Shown: positions 22,755-32,007, numbered from the stretch's first letter. The stretch is DNA of 64,000 nt from VAXT01 sp963728535 (GCA_963728535.1 CAVSKK010000001.1:1860001-1924000); one strand, 5' to 3'. Numbers and translations are program-made. Notes: generated by a model not told the origin, from the sequence alone.

Positions 22755-23300
22755 TGGCTCGCCCGCCTCGAGCCGGCGCGCGGCTTCCGCGTACCAGTCA
22801 CGCGACCAGGTGATGAAGTCGATCCCGTAGCGCAACGCGAAATAGGGGTAACGCTGCCCTGGCTCGGCGAACCCGTCGCGGGCGAGGACTTCGAGCTCCC
22901 GGAACCGAGCCAGCACCATGTCGAACAGCTGTTGCTGCATCCGTAGGTTTGCCAGCACCTCGTCCGGAGCGAGAAGATCGCCGAAGAAGAGCCTGAGCAG
23001 CCCCTCGTCGCGCAACTCGAAGATCACGTTCTCGCTGTCGGTCAGCCACTCGTGCAGCGCACGCTCGCCCTTCGGGGTCAGCGAGTAGACCGTCCGCTTC
23101 ACCCGTCCGCGGGGCACCTGCTTGGCGCTGACGAGGCCGGCCCTGCGGAGCCGCTTCAGCTCGGGGTAGATCTGCCCGTAGCTCGCCGACCAGAAGAAGC
23201 GGGTCGACGTGTCGATGGCCTTCTTGACGTCGTAGCCTGTGCGTACTCCCAGCTTGAGCATGCCGAGGATCACGCGCGCAGTCGGGGTGAGGCTTGACAT
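22695..23300 (-). CDS. PadR-family transcriptional regulator
   Basis: A 201-residue regulator: winged helix at residues 1-85 (ILGMLKLGVRTGYDVKKAI, GQIYPELKRLRRAGLV, YSLTPKGERALHEWL) and a helical dimerisation domain after it. It probably represses itself and the divergent ABC exporter: its ATG at 23300 and the exporter ATG at 23334 both lie inside a 43-bp palindromic site. PadR proteins beside ABC pumps often sense the exported drug. Confidence 0.9.
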   Translation of the reverse strand: MSSLTPTARVILGMLKLGVRTGYDVKKAIDTSTRFFWSASYGQIYPELKRLRRAGLVSAKQVPRGRVKRTVYSLTPKGERALHEWLTDSENVIFELRDEGLLRLFFGDLLAPDEVLANLRMQQQLFDMVLARFRELEVLARDGFAEPGQRYPYFALRYGIDFITWSRDWYAEAARRLEAGEPLVELEDGEAGGRERGLATG

Positions 23301-23338
23301 ATCTGCCAGTAATATAGATCATATCTGCTAGATATGTC
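23296..23338. promoter_or_regulatory. PadR operator between regulator and ABC exporter
   Basis: GACATATCT (23296-23304) and AGATATGTC (23330-23338) form a 9-bp perfect inverted repeat. Inside it, CATATCTGCCAG and CATATCTGCTAG repeat directly 22 bp apart, two helical turns. The AT-rich core is conspicuous in this GC-rich sequence. Both start codons are covered, so binding would block both leaderless promoters. Confidence 0.7.
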
Positions 23339-24195
23339 CACCGCCGTTGTCGTCTCAGACCTGCGCAAGTCCTACGGGGACGTACGAGGCGCTGCGCGGC
23401 GTCAGCTTCGAGATCGCCGCCGGCGAGATCTTCGGTCTCCTCGGCCCGAACGGCGCGGGCAAGACCACGACCGTCGAGATCCTCGAGGGCTACCGCGGAG
23501 CGTGACGGCGGCGCCGTGACCGTTGCTCGGCGAGGATCCCGCCGCGAGCAGGACGGGGCGTGGCGCGAGCGCATCGGCGTCGTCCTCCAGTCCTCCTCGC
23601 TGTACGAGACCCTGACCGTGACCGAGAACCTCGACGCTCTTCGCCGGCTACTACGAGCGGCCGCGGCAGGTCGGCGAGGTCGTCGAGCTCATCGGGCTCG
23701 AGGAGAAGCGCGACGCGCGCGTGCGGACGCTCTCGGGCGGCCAGCAGACGGCGGCTCGACCTCGGCCTCGCGCTCGTCGGCGACCCCGAGCTCGTCTTCC
23801 TCGACGAGCCGACGACCGGCTTCGATCCCGAGGCGCGCCGTCGCGCCTGGGACACGATCCGCTCGCTGCGCGCAGCTCGGCAAGACGATCCTGCTGACGA
23901 CGCACTACCTCGACGAGGCGGAACAGCCTCTCCGACCGCGTCGCCGTGCTGCGCGACGGCGAGATCGTCGCCATCGGCCCGCCGACGGAGCTCACAGCCG
24001 CGTCACCGGCGACCGAGATCCGCTACCGCGCGAACGGCGAGGAGGTCGTGCTGCAGACCGAAGAGCCGACGCGCGTGCTCGCACGAGCTGACGGCAGAAG
24101 CGCTCGCGGCCGGGCGCGAGCTCGAGGGGCTCGAGGTGCAGGCGCGCGAGCCTGGAAGACGTATACCTCGCGCTACGGCCCGGGAGCAGAAATGA
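23334..24195 (+). pseudogene. ABC exporter ATPase, broken by about ten frameshifts
   Basis: Read across frames it is a complete drug-export type ATPase of about 285 residues: Walker A GLLGPNGAGKTTT, Q-loop VVLQSSSLYETLTV, signature LSGGQ, Walker B LVFLDEPTTGFDP, H-loop LLTTHYLDEAE, then the C-terminal ELTAEALAAGRELEGLEV and SLEDVYLAL. The frame changes near 23382, 23496, 23524, 23556, 23634, 23749, 23872, 23926, 24087, 24150 and 24168. Nearly all are explained by one extra base, and no motif is mutated otherwise. The TGA at 24193 overlaps the permease ATG. A locally unpolished consensus is the best explanation; true decay would be expected to add substitutions. Confidence 0.8.
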
Positions 24196-24945
24196 GGCTC
24201 CTCGTCCACGAGCTCAAGGGCGAGCTGACGCTCTACACGCGAAGCAGGGAGCTCGCGTTCTTCACGTTCATGCTCCCGATCATCTTCTTCGTCCTGCTCG
24301 GGTCGGTCTACGGGGACGAGGACACGATCAACGGCGTACCGCGGTCCCGACTACCTGCTGACCGGGATGCTCGGCTACGGCGTTGCGGCGACGGCCTTCT
24401 CGGGGCTCGCGATCGTGCTGGTGATCCGGCGCGAGGCGGGAGTCCTCAAGCGCCTGCGGGCGACTCCCCTGCCGGCGCCCGTGTACATCGCGGCGGTCTT
24501 GCTGACGACGCTGATCGCATTCGCCGTCGAGGCAATCGTCCTCGTCGCGCTCGGCATCGTGCTCTTCGACGCCGAGTTTCCGAGGAACTTGCTGTCCGTC
24601 GTCGCGGCGCTCCTCCTCGGAAGCGCAGCATTCGCCGTGCTCGGAGTCGGCGTGAGCGGGCTTGTCCGGCGAGCCGAGGGGGCCTCGGCGGTGATCACGG
24701 CGCTCTATCTCCCCCTGTCGTTCATCTCCGGGGCGTTCTTCTCGCAGCAGCACTTCCCAGAGTGGCTGAAGACGATCGCCGACCTGCTGCCGCTCACGTA
24801 CTTCATCGATCTGATGGGGGCCGTCATGCTCGGCGGGGACGCGCTCTGGGAGCAGCCCAAGGACGTGGCGGTGATCACGGCGTGGGGCATCTTCGGAGTC
24901 CTGCTGGCGACTCGGTACTTCCGCTGGACGCCACAGGAGGGTTAG
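24192..24945 (+). pseudogene. ABC-2 type permease with one frameshift
   Basis: A roughly 250-residue exporter permease with about six membrane helices, partner of the preceding ATPase. The first 50 residues (MRLLVHELKGELTLYTRSRE, MLPIIFFVLLGSVYG) are in one frame. From about 24340 reading continues in another (GPDYLLTGMLGYGV, then SGAFFSQQHFPEWLKTIADLLPLTYFID, the family's conserved C-terminal block). One extra G near 24342 accounts for it. Substrate unknown; control is through the PadR site. Confidence 0.8.
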
Positions 24946-24974
24946 GTTCCAGGCAAGGGGGAACCCGTAAGACA

Positions 24975-25334
24975 ATGGGGTCGTACGAGCCGACAATCGC
25001 TTTTTCGACGAGGACCGCCGAACCCCCCGGGCTGGAGATCCGGGTCAACTTCGGCATGTACGCGGGGCGCGAGGCGACGTCGGCCGAGATCGAGAGCCTC
25101 GCCACAGAGCTCCTGGACAAGGTCGGCGAGGTGTCGATTGTCGCCGAGGCGCGGCATGAGATCGGGCAGCACTCGGAGGCGTCGCTGCACCAGGTGCGGA
25201 TCGAGGTCGGCGAGGAAGACCTGCCGGCCGACGAGCACGAGCTCGACGAGTTTCGCGGGCGCCTCCTGGAGGCGTCAGAGCGCTGGGCTCGTCAGTGCAT
25301 CGCCGACCGGCACGTCGAAATCGAAGGCGTATAG
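24975..25334 (+). CDS. Conserved hypothetical protein
   Basis: A 119-residue soluble, acidic protein (MGSYEPTIAFSTRTAEPPGLEIRV in part, then EIESLATELLDKVGEVSIVAEARHEIG). A beta strand followed by two long helices is likely. No family is recognised. ATG 24975 lacks a ribosome site. The stop codon lies inside the left arm of the inverted-repeat element at 25332. Confidence 0.6.
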   Translation: MGSYEPTIAFSTRTAEPPGLEIRVNFGMYAGREATSAEIESLATELLDKVGEVSIVAEARHEIGQHSEASLHQVRIEVGEEDLPADEHELDEFRGRLLEASERWARQCIADRHVEIEGV

Positions 25335-25498
25335 GAGGGTTTGGCGAAATATGGGCTGAGCCGCCGGGCCGCGCTGCTCGCCCCGAGGCCGGGTCCTCCG
25401 TCGCCCCGGCAGTGGTGACTACCGGGGCTCCCTGCGTCCGCGGCCTCGGAACGACCATCGCACCCCAGCGACGAGCAACATTCCACCAAACCCTCCTA
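25332..25498. repeat. 167-bp structured element with terminal inverted repeats
   Basis: The ends TAGGAGGGTTTGGCGAAATA (from 25332) and, on the other strand, TAGGAGGGTTTGGTGGAATG (from 25498) match at 18 of 20 positions and begin with TA. Inside, CCGAGGCC (25383) pairs with GGCCTCGG (25442), and CCCCGGCAGT (25404) with ACTACCGGGG (25418) over a GGTG loop. The two flanking convergent genes both use the terminal TAG as stop. It could be a MITE with a TA target site or a bidirectional terminator; no transposase is present. Confidence 0.6.
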
Positions 25499-26416
25499 GC
25501 AGTCGAAGAGCAGCTCGTTGCTCGGCCCGGACACGTTGCCGGACGTGTCGACCGCTCTCATCGTCACCACCGTCGGCCCCATGTCCCGGCAGTAGGTGAT
25601 CGTCGAGCCGTACCCGAGCGCGGCGTGCTCCTCGAAGATCCCGTCCAGGTAGACGTCGTACATGATCTCCGACTGGGGATCGAGGTTGTCCGTCGACTGG
25701 GTCCAGTCGGTCCAGATCTCGGGCGGCGAGCTCTCGAATGAGAGCGTGAGGTTCGTCGGCGCGGTCGGCGGCACGAAGTCGTTGACCGGCGGCGTCGTGA
25801 TCGAGACCGTGCTGCTCTCGACGAAGTTACCCGCGGCATCGGCGGCCCTGACTTTGGCCGAGTACGTGGTCGACGGAGTTCGGTCGAGGATGACCAGGCT
25901 GTTGAGTCCGATCTGGTTGGCGTAGTACGGGGTGCCGTTGATGAAGAGCGTGTAGAAGACCTGGCTCACGTTGTCAGTTGAGCGCGTCCATGCCAGCGAG
26001 AAACGGATCGGGCGCACCGCACTCACCGTGATCTGCGGAGTCGGGCTTGGCGGCGTCGTGTCGGGCGGCGTCGTGAAGCTGACGCTGTTGCTGTTCCCGG
26101 AGCGGTGCCCGCGCGAGTCGACGGCATAGACCGAGAACGTGTGCGTCGTGTTCGGCAACAGACCTGGCCACGTCATCGTCGTGCGCGGCGGATCGACCCG
26201 GATGCAGCCCGAGCCCTGCCGTTGGACGCAGTACCAGAAGTTGTTGCCCCTCGACGCGTCCCACGCGAGCGAGACACTCGTCTCGGTCGTCGCGGTAATG
26301 CGCAGGTTCGTTGGCGTCGTCGGTGATCCACCACCACCACGAGCTGCGGCCGTGCCCACCAGAAGCGTGGTCGCGAAGACCACGAGCGCGGCTGCGAGTG
26401 CGGTCCTTCGAAGCAT
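25496..26416 (-). CDS. Secreted fibronectin type III protein
   Basis: A 306-residue exported protein with a Sec signal peptide (MLRRTALAAALVVFATTLLVG, split near AAA) and three FN3 modules: PTNLRITATTETSVSLAWD, a second from about residue 120 (RPIRFSLAWTRSTDN) and a third from about 215 (PTNLTLSFESSPPEIWTDW). FN3 repeats in secreted actinobacterial proteins bind carbohydrates or cell surfaces; no catalytic domain is present. ATG 26416 has GGAGGGG upstream. Its stop is inside the inverted-repeat element. Confidence 0.85.
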   Translation of the reverse strand: MLRRTALAAALVVFATTLLVGTAAARGGGGSPTTPTNLRITATTETSVSLAWDASRGNNFWYCVQRQGSGCIRVDPPRTTMTWPGLLPNTTHTFSVYAVDSRGHRSGNSNSVSFTTPPDTTPPSPTPQITVSAVRPIRFSLAWTRSTDNVSQVFYTLFINGTPYYANQIGLNSLVILDRTPSTTYSAKVRAADAAGNFVESSTVSITTPPVNDFVPPTAPTNLTLSFESSPPEIWTDWTQSTDNLDPQSEIMYDVYLDGIFEEHAALGYGSTITYCRDMGPTVVTMRAVDTSGNVSGPSNELLFDC

Positions 26417-26512
26417 GTCCCCTCCCATTCCCGGCGACGGTTGCATTGTTGGCGTTCGGCCGGGGATACGGGGTTCGCGCTTCGGTGGATTCCGTAGGCG
26501 AAACTATGTGGC

Positions 26513-27280
26513 ATGCAGCAGAAGCTGAAGCTCGGTGATTCGGACGTCGCACGAATCGGTCTCGGGACGAACCGGCTCACGAACACGAGCGGGAACATCG
26601 CCTTCGTGCAAGAGGCCGTCGCCGCGGGGTTGCGGCACATCGACACCGCCCACACGTACACCGGAGGGGACAGCGAAGAGACGATCGGCACCGCTCTCTC
26701 GCCCATCCCGGACGGATGCGTCGTGGCGACGAAAGGCGGATTCCGAGCCGGAACGGGCCGCCCGGAGGTGCTCCGGGCTCAGATCGACGAGAGCCTGCGC
26801 CGGTTGCGGACGGACAGCATCGAGCTCTACTACCTGCACCGGGTCGATCCGGAGACACCGCTCGAGGAGAGCCTCGCCACCCTCAAGGAGTATCAGGACA
26901 GCGGCAAGATCCAGCACATCGGCATCTCGGAGGTCGGAATCGACCAGATCGAGCAGGCCCGGGAGGTCGTGCCGATCGTCGCCGTTCAGAACCACTACAA
27001 CCTCGCGGAGCGCAAGCACGAGGAGGTCGTCGACTACTGCGCCGGCGAGGGCATCGTCTTCGTCCCCTACTTTCCGCTTCGTGCCGACCGCGGGCGACAG
27101 CTCGAGGAGATCGCCGAGCGACACGGCGCGACGTCCGCGCAGATCGCGCTCGCGTGGCTCCTCAGACGCTCTCCGACGATGCTGCCGATCCCCGGCACCC
27201 TCTCGCTCGAGCACCTGAAGGAGAACCTCGGCGCGCTCGAAATCGAGCTGAGCGACGACGAGTTTGACGCGCTGCGGTGA
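26513..27280 (+). CDS. Aldo/keto reductase
   Basis: A 255-residue NADPH-dependent TIM-barrel oxidoreductase. The tetrad is visible: Asp in HIDTAHTY, Tyr in the same segment, Lys in ATKGGF and His in LYYLHRVD. C-terminal IPGTLSLEHLKENLGAL is the cofactor-phosphate region. It is at the short end for the family. The substrate is unknown. ATG 26513 is the first Met and starts MQQKLKLGDSDVARIGLGTN as expected. Confidence 0.9.
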   Translation: MQQKLKLGDSDVARIGLGTNRLTNTSGNIAFVQEAVAAGLRHIDTAHTYTGGDSEETIGTALSPIPDGCVVATKGGFRAGTGRPEVLRAQIDESLRRLRTDSIELYYLHRVDPETPLEESLATLKEYQDSGKIQHIGISEVGIDQIEQAREVVPIVAVQNHYNLAERKHEEVVDYCAGEGIVFVPYFPLRADRGRQLEEIAERHGATSAQIALAWLLRRSPTMLPIPGTLSLEHLKENLGALEIELSDDEFDALR

Positions 27281-27367
27281 CGGTCGCGAACCGGCCGAGA
27301 TTTCTGCTTCAGCCCCCACCCGGATTTCCCCGGCGGCTCAAAGAGAGCCTCGCTATCGTGGCTCTGA

Positions 27368-27439
27368 GCCCCCGTAGCTCAGTGGATAGAGCAGTGGTTT
27401 CCTAAACCGCGTGCGCATGTTCGATTCATGCCGGGGGCA
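27368..27439 (+). tRNA. tRNA-Arg (CCT)
   Basis: A complete cloverleaf: acceptor GCCCCCG/CGGGGGC with discriminator A, D-stem GCTC/GAGC, anticodon stem GTGGT/ACCGC with loop TTCCTAA (anticodon CCT at 27401-27403), and T-stem GCATG/CATGC with TTCGATT loop. CCA is not encoded. It reads AGG, a rare arginine codon in this GC-rich sequence. No integrated element abuts its 3' end. Confidence 0.95.
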
Positions 27440-27493
27440 TACCGCTTGGTTGCGGAGATTCCGCCGCTACGATCGAAGCTTCTCGGTCGAGCG

Positions 27494-29110
27494 CTACTCC
27501 ACGAACAGCAGGGCGTCCGTCGGCGCGTAGTCGTCGGTCAGGATCGGCACGTCCCGCGTGGCGACCGTGTCTTCGTAGCGGCCGCGGATCGGCTCCTCGA
27601 GATCGACGGCGCGCGGTACCTGCTCCCGGATCTCGCTCCAGCGGTCGATGAGCACTTCCCTCGCCGGGGTCGCCCCTTCGGACGCGACGAGGATGATGTT
27701 CTGGAGCTGGTCGTCGTCACCCTCCGGATGCACGCCCACGCTCGGGAACACCGCGCGATACGTCTTGTACATGGAGCGGAAGAGCTTCGAGCCCTCGCCG
27801 TTCAGGGAGCCGATCAGGTTGCTCACGACCACGCCGCCGGGCGTGAGCCGGGAGCGGACGAGCTCGAGGAACTCGACCGTCGTCAGGTGGAACGGGAGCG
27901 AGTCGGAGAAGTAAGCGTCGATGACGATCGCGTCCCAGTCGCGGTCGTCGCGGCCCAGGAACCGCCGGCCATCCTCGACTGCGACCTCCAGCCGCGGGCT
28001 GCGGGGAAGGTCGAAGTAACGATAGGCCACGTCTCGCACTGCCGGGTCGAGCTCCACGACCTGAAGGTCGACGCGCGGGAAGTCGCGCCAGATCCGTTTC
28101 TGCACCGAGCCGCCGCCGAGCCCGACGAAGAGGATGTTCTTCAGCCCTGGGACGTACGCAAGCGGTAGCTGGAGATAGTCCGTGTAGCGGTAGCGCGTCC
28201 GGAAGGGCTCGTCGAGGTACATCCCGCTCTGGAACGAGCTCTCGAAGCGTAGGTGCCGCGAGTCTTGGTCGTCGACGACCGTGAGCCCGTGGTATCTCGT
28301 CTCCTTCGAGTAGACGAGCTCGAAGCCGCCGGGCGGAGCGAGGACGCCGTGGTCCTCCCCACCGCGCAGCCGGTAGAGCGGCGACCAGTTCTCCGCCGCT
28401 GCGCCCGAGAGCCGACCGCCGGTCTCGGGGGCGAGGGCGACCGTCGCAAGGATCGATCCTGCTACGAGCGCTGCGACGACGGCGACCGAGAACGCCTTCC
28501 GCTCCCCGAGCGCGACGAAGCCGGCGCCTGCGAAGAGCGCGGTCGCCAGGAGCCCGAGCAGCTGGTTCGTCCCCATTTCCGGAATTAGCCAGAAGGCGGT
28601 CACGAACGTGCCGACGATGCTCCCAGCCGTCGAGACGGCGAACAGTCGCCCGGCCGTCGAGCCAACACTCGCCACCGAGCGGGCGCGCAGCCGCACCGCG
28701 ATTGGCGTCGCGGTCGCGAGGATCACGCTCGGCACTCCGAAGAGCGCGATCGCCGCGAACAACGGGTTCAGCCGCGGCCCCGGGTCCCACTCGACGATCG
28801 CCCTCAGCACCGGCTCATCCACGACCGGAACCAGGAGCGTCGCGAATCCACCGAGCACGAGCACCCCGAGCAGGAGCGACGGCGCCGGGATCCGGTCGGC
28901 GAGCGCGCCGCCGATCCAGTAGCCGACGGAGAGCCCGGCGAGAACGACACCGATCAGCGCGCCCCAAACGAAGATCGAGTTGCCGAAGTACGGAGCCAGA
29001 ACACGGCTCGCCGCGAGCTCGACGCCGAGCAGCACGCCGCCCGAGACGAAGACGGCGGTGCCGATCGCCAATCCTGAGCGCCGCTCGGCGTTGAGGATGC
29101 CCCGGGCCAC
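27494..29110 (-). CDS. Membrane-fused spermidine synthase-like protein
   Basis: A 538-residue fusion. Residues about 10-225 hold seven to eight membrane helices (MFS-like half, starting GTAVFVSGGVLLGVELAASR). The C-terminal half is a class I aminopropyl/methyltransferase fold with LFVGLGGGSVQKRI, the acidic VVELDPAV, and DAYFSDSLPFHLTT in place of the canonical spermidine synthase active-site loop. Such fusions are common in actinobacteria and their product is unproven. It converges with the tRNA-Arg gene. Confidence 0.85.
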   Translation of the reverse strand: MARGILNAERRSGLAIGTAVFVSGGVLLGVELAASRVLAPYFGNSIFVWGALIGVVLAGLSVGYWIGGALADRIPAPSLLLGVLVLGGFATLLVPVVDEPVLRAIVEWDPGPRLNPLFAAIALFGVPSVILATATPIAVRLRARSVASVGSTAGRLFAVSTAGSIVGTFVTAFWLIPEMGTNQLLGLLATALFAGAGFVALGERKAFSVAVVAALVAGSILATVALAPETGGRLSGAAAENWSPLYRLRGGEDHGVLAPPGGFELVYSKETRYHGLTVVDDQDSRHLRFESSFQSGMYLDEPFRTRYRYTDYLQLPLAYVPGLKNILFVGLGGGSVQKRIWRDFPRVDLQVVELDPAVRDVAYRYFDLPRSPRLEVAVEDGRRFLGRDDRDWDAIVIDAYFSDSLPFHLTTVEFLELVRSRLTPGGVVVSNLIGSLNGEGSKLFRSMYKTYRAVFPSVGVHPEGDDDQLQNIILVASEGATPAREVLIDRWSEIREQVPRAVDLEEPIRGRYEDTVATRDVPILTDDYAPTDALLFVE

Positions 29111-29215
29111 CCAGCCGAAGGTACCAGCGAAGAGACAGGTCTTACACGGACGACCGCGTTGCCGACTGGGCGGAGACGAGGGCGCAACGGCGCTGCCTGA
29201 GCTTTCAGTTCGGGC

Positions 29216-31675
29216 TTATTCGAGGCAGTGATCGGCCAATGCGAGCGCTTCCTCCTCCGTCAGGCCCGCTCCCGCTTCCCATGCCGTTGTGAAGTCCGGC
29301 CCGAGCTCGTCGCGGACGAGCTCGATCGTCCGTGCGAGATCCTCCGGATCCCAGCGCGGAAGGTCGTTCTCTTTCGATAAGCGATCCGCGGCAGCGAGTA
29401 GCTGCGCAGCCACGTCGCGTGAATCGGCGACGGCAGCGATCTCTTGCAGGAGCTCGGGGAACTGACCCCGGTGGCCGAGCTCGCGCACCAGCGCCAGGGC
29501 TCGACGTAGGTAAAGCCTGCCTGTCTCAACATCGCCCAATCGACGCGCGCATTCACCCACCATCAGGACGGACTGCTGGACGTCCGTCGGCAGTCCAGAT
29601 CGCTCATCGAAGCGGAGAGCATCTTTGAAGAACGTCAGCGCCTGCGCAAAGTCGCCGGCGTTGAACTCGACCATCGCGCGGCTGGCGAGCGCGTGTGCGA
29701 TTCCGTCGTCTGCGCCGAGGGCTCTCCGGAGAGCGAGTGCTTCCTCAGCCAATCCGCGCGCCTCAGCGAAATCGCCTCGAGTGCTCGCCATGTCTGCGAG
29801 ATTGGCGAGCGTCGCGGCGACAAGTTTGTCCAACCCGAGCTGTTTGAACACTGGGATCAGCTCGCGCTCCAGTTGCTCGGCCAACTCGGCATCGCCGAAC
29901 TCCCGAAACAACTCGCTCGCCCCGGAAAGCCCGAAGGCTCGCTCGGACGGCGACAGTTTGTCAGCCTCGGCCACTACCCACTGCGCCCATCGAAGAGCCT
30001 CGGCACGCAATCCGCGCGTGAACCAGAAATACCAAAGCGCCCAGACGATTGAGAACCCGGATTGCGGCGAACCGCTTGCAGCCGACCACTCGAGCACAGC
30101 GCGAAAGTTCCCAAGCTCTTCGATCAGACGAGCCGTGGCGTTGGGATCCCCGTCCCGCATCGGCTGTTGCAGGCGCTCGCCGAGCTGCGCGTACCACTCT
30201 GCGTGCTGACGACCGACCTGCTCGCACTCGGCAGTTGAGCGGTGCCGCTCGGCCGCAAACTCGCGAATCGTCTCCAGCATCCACAGACGAGCCTGGCCGT
30301 CCGAGACCTGCCGCCGGCGGAGCAAGCTCTTGTCGAGGAGCGACTGGAGCGTCTCGGTGTCGGCGTCGCAGACCGCTTCGGCGGCATCGATGGTGCAGCC
30401 TCCGACGAAGACCGACAGCTGAGCGAAGAGCCTCTGTTCTCCCGGCGTCAGCAGCTCATACGACCATTCGATCGTCGCCCGCAGAGTCTGCTGACGTGGA
30501 TCTGCGTCGCGACCGCCTCTGAACAGGTCGAGGCGCTCGCCGAGTCGCTCCAGCAGCTGGTCCGGCGTGAAGAGTTTCGTCCTTGCCGCCGCCAATTCGA
30601 GCGCCAGCGGCAAGTTGTCCAGACGTTCGCACAGTTCCCGTACGGCTCCGTTCACTGGTAGGTCAACGTGAAGCGAGTGCGTTCGAGCTGCGAAGAGCTC
30701 GACGCCGTCCTCGTCACTGAGCGTCGGCACTGGATACTCGTATTCGCTCGCGAGCTGCAACCGCTCCCGGCTCGTTACAACCATGCGGAAGTTCGGGCAT
30801 ATGCCGTGAAGAACGGCAAGATCCGTCGCCGCGTCGATCACCTGCTCGAAGTTGTCGATGACCAGCAGCAGACGCTTCTCGCCGATTTGGTCCTCGAGCT
30901 CGCCTCTCGCCGGCAGGGCCTGCGCGATGGCCGAGCGGACAAGCGATGCGTCCCGCACCGATGTGAGGGGGACCCACCAGACCCCAGCCGGATAGGCGTC
31001 GGCAACCTCTGCGGCAGCCTGGGTTGCAAGTCGCGTCTTGCCTGTGCCACCGGGACCCGTCAAGGTCACGAGACGACTCTCGCCGATCGCCGTCGTCACG
31101 GCGGCGAGCTCTTCATCGCGACCCAGGAACGGCGTCGCGGGGATCGGCAGATTCGTCTGGTGTAGGCTCGTCAGCGGCGCGAAGTCGCCGTCGCCGAGTT
31201 GATAGATCCGCTCGGGCGCAGACAGATCCTTCAGCCGGTGCTCGCCGAGGTCGCGCAGATCCGCCGTGTCGACGAGCGCCGCGGTGGCGGCAGAAACGAG
31301 CACCTGTCCGCCGTGGCCGCAGGCCGCGATTCGCGCCGCTCGGTGCACGTCGAGTCCGACGTAGCCCTCCTCAGCCACGTGCGGAGAGCCGGTATGGATG
31401 CCGATGCGCACGCTGATCGGCTCCGAGGCAAGTCCCTCCCGCGCGTCGGCGGCTGCCTGCAGTGCACCCGGCGCCGTTGGGAACGCGACGAAGAAGGCGT
31501 CCCCCTGGGTGTCGACCTCGACACCGCCGTGGGCGCCGAAGGCTTCGCGGATGACGCGGCGATGCTCGCTGAGCGCCTCGGCGTAGGCAGCGGCGCCGAG
31601 CTCATGCAGAAGCTTGCTCGAACCCTCCACGTCGGTGAATAGGAAGGTGACGGTTCCGGCGGGGAGCTCGGACAT
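29216..31675 (-). CDS. Class III cyclase-ATPase-TPR signalling protein (1)
   Basis: An 819-residue regulator. Residues about 5-160 form a class III nucleotidyl cyclase domain with the first metal Asp (FTDVEGS, D15) and second (TQGDAFF, D59). The transition-state region reads VHRAARIAACGHGGQVLVS, with His where active enzymes have Asn, and the adenine-selecting Lys is not obvious, so cyclase activity is uncertain. An NB-ARC/STAND-type ATPase follows (Walker A GPGGTGKTRLA near 217-227, then LLLVIDNFEQV), then TPR-like repeats to the end. No C-terminal HTH is present. A close relative lies at 47564. Confidence 0.88.
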   Translation of the reverse strand: MSELPAGTVTFLFTDVEGSSKLLHELGAAAYAEALSEHRRVIREAFGAHGGVEVDTQGDAFFVAFPTAPGALQAAADAREGLASEPISVRIGIHTGSPHVAEEGYVGLDVHRAARIAACGHGGQVLVSAATAALVDTADLRDLGEHRLKDLSAPERIYQLGDGDFAPLTSLHQTNLPIPATPFLGRDEELAAVTTAIGESRLVTLTGPGGTGKTRLATQAAAEVADAYPAGVWWVPLTSVRDASLVRSAIAQALPARGELEDQIGEKRLLLVIDNFEQVIDAATDLAVLHGICPNFRMVVTSRERLQLASEYEYPVPTLSDEDGVELFAARTHSLHVDLPVNGAVRELCERLDNLPLALELAAARTKLFTPDQLLERLGERLDLFRGGRDADPRQQTLRATIEWSYELLTPGEQRLFAQLSVFVGGCTIDAAEAVCDADTETLQSLLDKSLLRRRQVSDGQARLWMLETIREFAAERHRSTAECEQVGRQHAEWYAQLGERLQQPMRDGDPNATARLIEELGNFRAVLEWSAASGSPQSGFSIVWALWYFWFTRGLRAEALRWAQWVVAEADKLSPSERAFGLSGASELFREFGDAELAEQLERELIPVFKQLGLDKLVAATLANLADMASTRGDFAEARGLAEEALALRRALGADDGIAHALASRAMVEFNAGDFAQALTFFKDALRFDERSGLPTDVQQSVLMVGECARRLGDVETGRLYLRRALALVRELGHRGQFPELLQEIAAVADSRDVAAQLLAAADRLSKENDLPRWDPEDLARTIELVRDELGPDFTTAWEAGAGLTEEEALALADHCLE

Positions 31676-31708
31676 CCGTTGAATGATGAGACGAGTGGGC
31701 GGCTTCGT

Positions 31709-31861
31709 CTAGACGTAGCCCATTCGCGTGAGCCATCGCAGCGAGACGTACCCCCAAATCGGAGGCAGGTAGAACGTCCACAGACGCTGGGTGATTGCGA
31801 TCGCGACGGCGGTGGACTCGTCGACGCCCAGTGCGATCAGGCCGGCCGAGAGGCTCGCCTC
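31709..31861 (-). pseudogene. C-terminal remnant of a YbhN/UPF0104 membrane protein
   Basis: The minus frame ending at TAG 31709 reads ASLSAGLIALGVDEST, then AIAITQRLWTFYLPPIWGY and RWLTRMGYV, the usual last two helices of lysylphosphatidylglycerol-synthase-type flippases. A TGA stands immediately upstream and no further homology follows, so only about 50 codons survive. The 31676-32007 interval otherwise holds a short hydrophobic plus-strand frame ending at 31948 (GIFGFSMMLGGMCDIIIRFP), which I cannot assign. Confidence 0.5.
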
Positions 31862-32007
31862 GGCTCACCGTTCGTCGCGCCGCGTGGGATCTTCGGCTTC
31901 TCCATGATGCTCGGCGGGATGTGCGACATCATCATCCGCTTTCCGTGACGACGTCTCATGGACACTCTCTGCGCTGTGCGCGTGTCGCCCAATCGAAGGA
32001 GAAGACG

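Noticed and set aside
27368..27439. Integration site at the tRNA-Arg 3' end
   Set aside because: No direct repeat of the tRNA 3' end and no integrase in the adjoining sequence.
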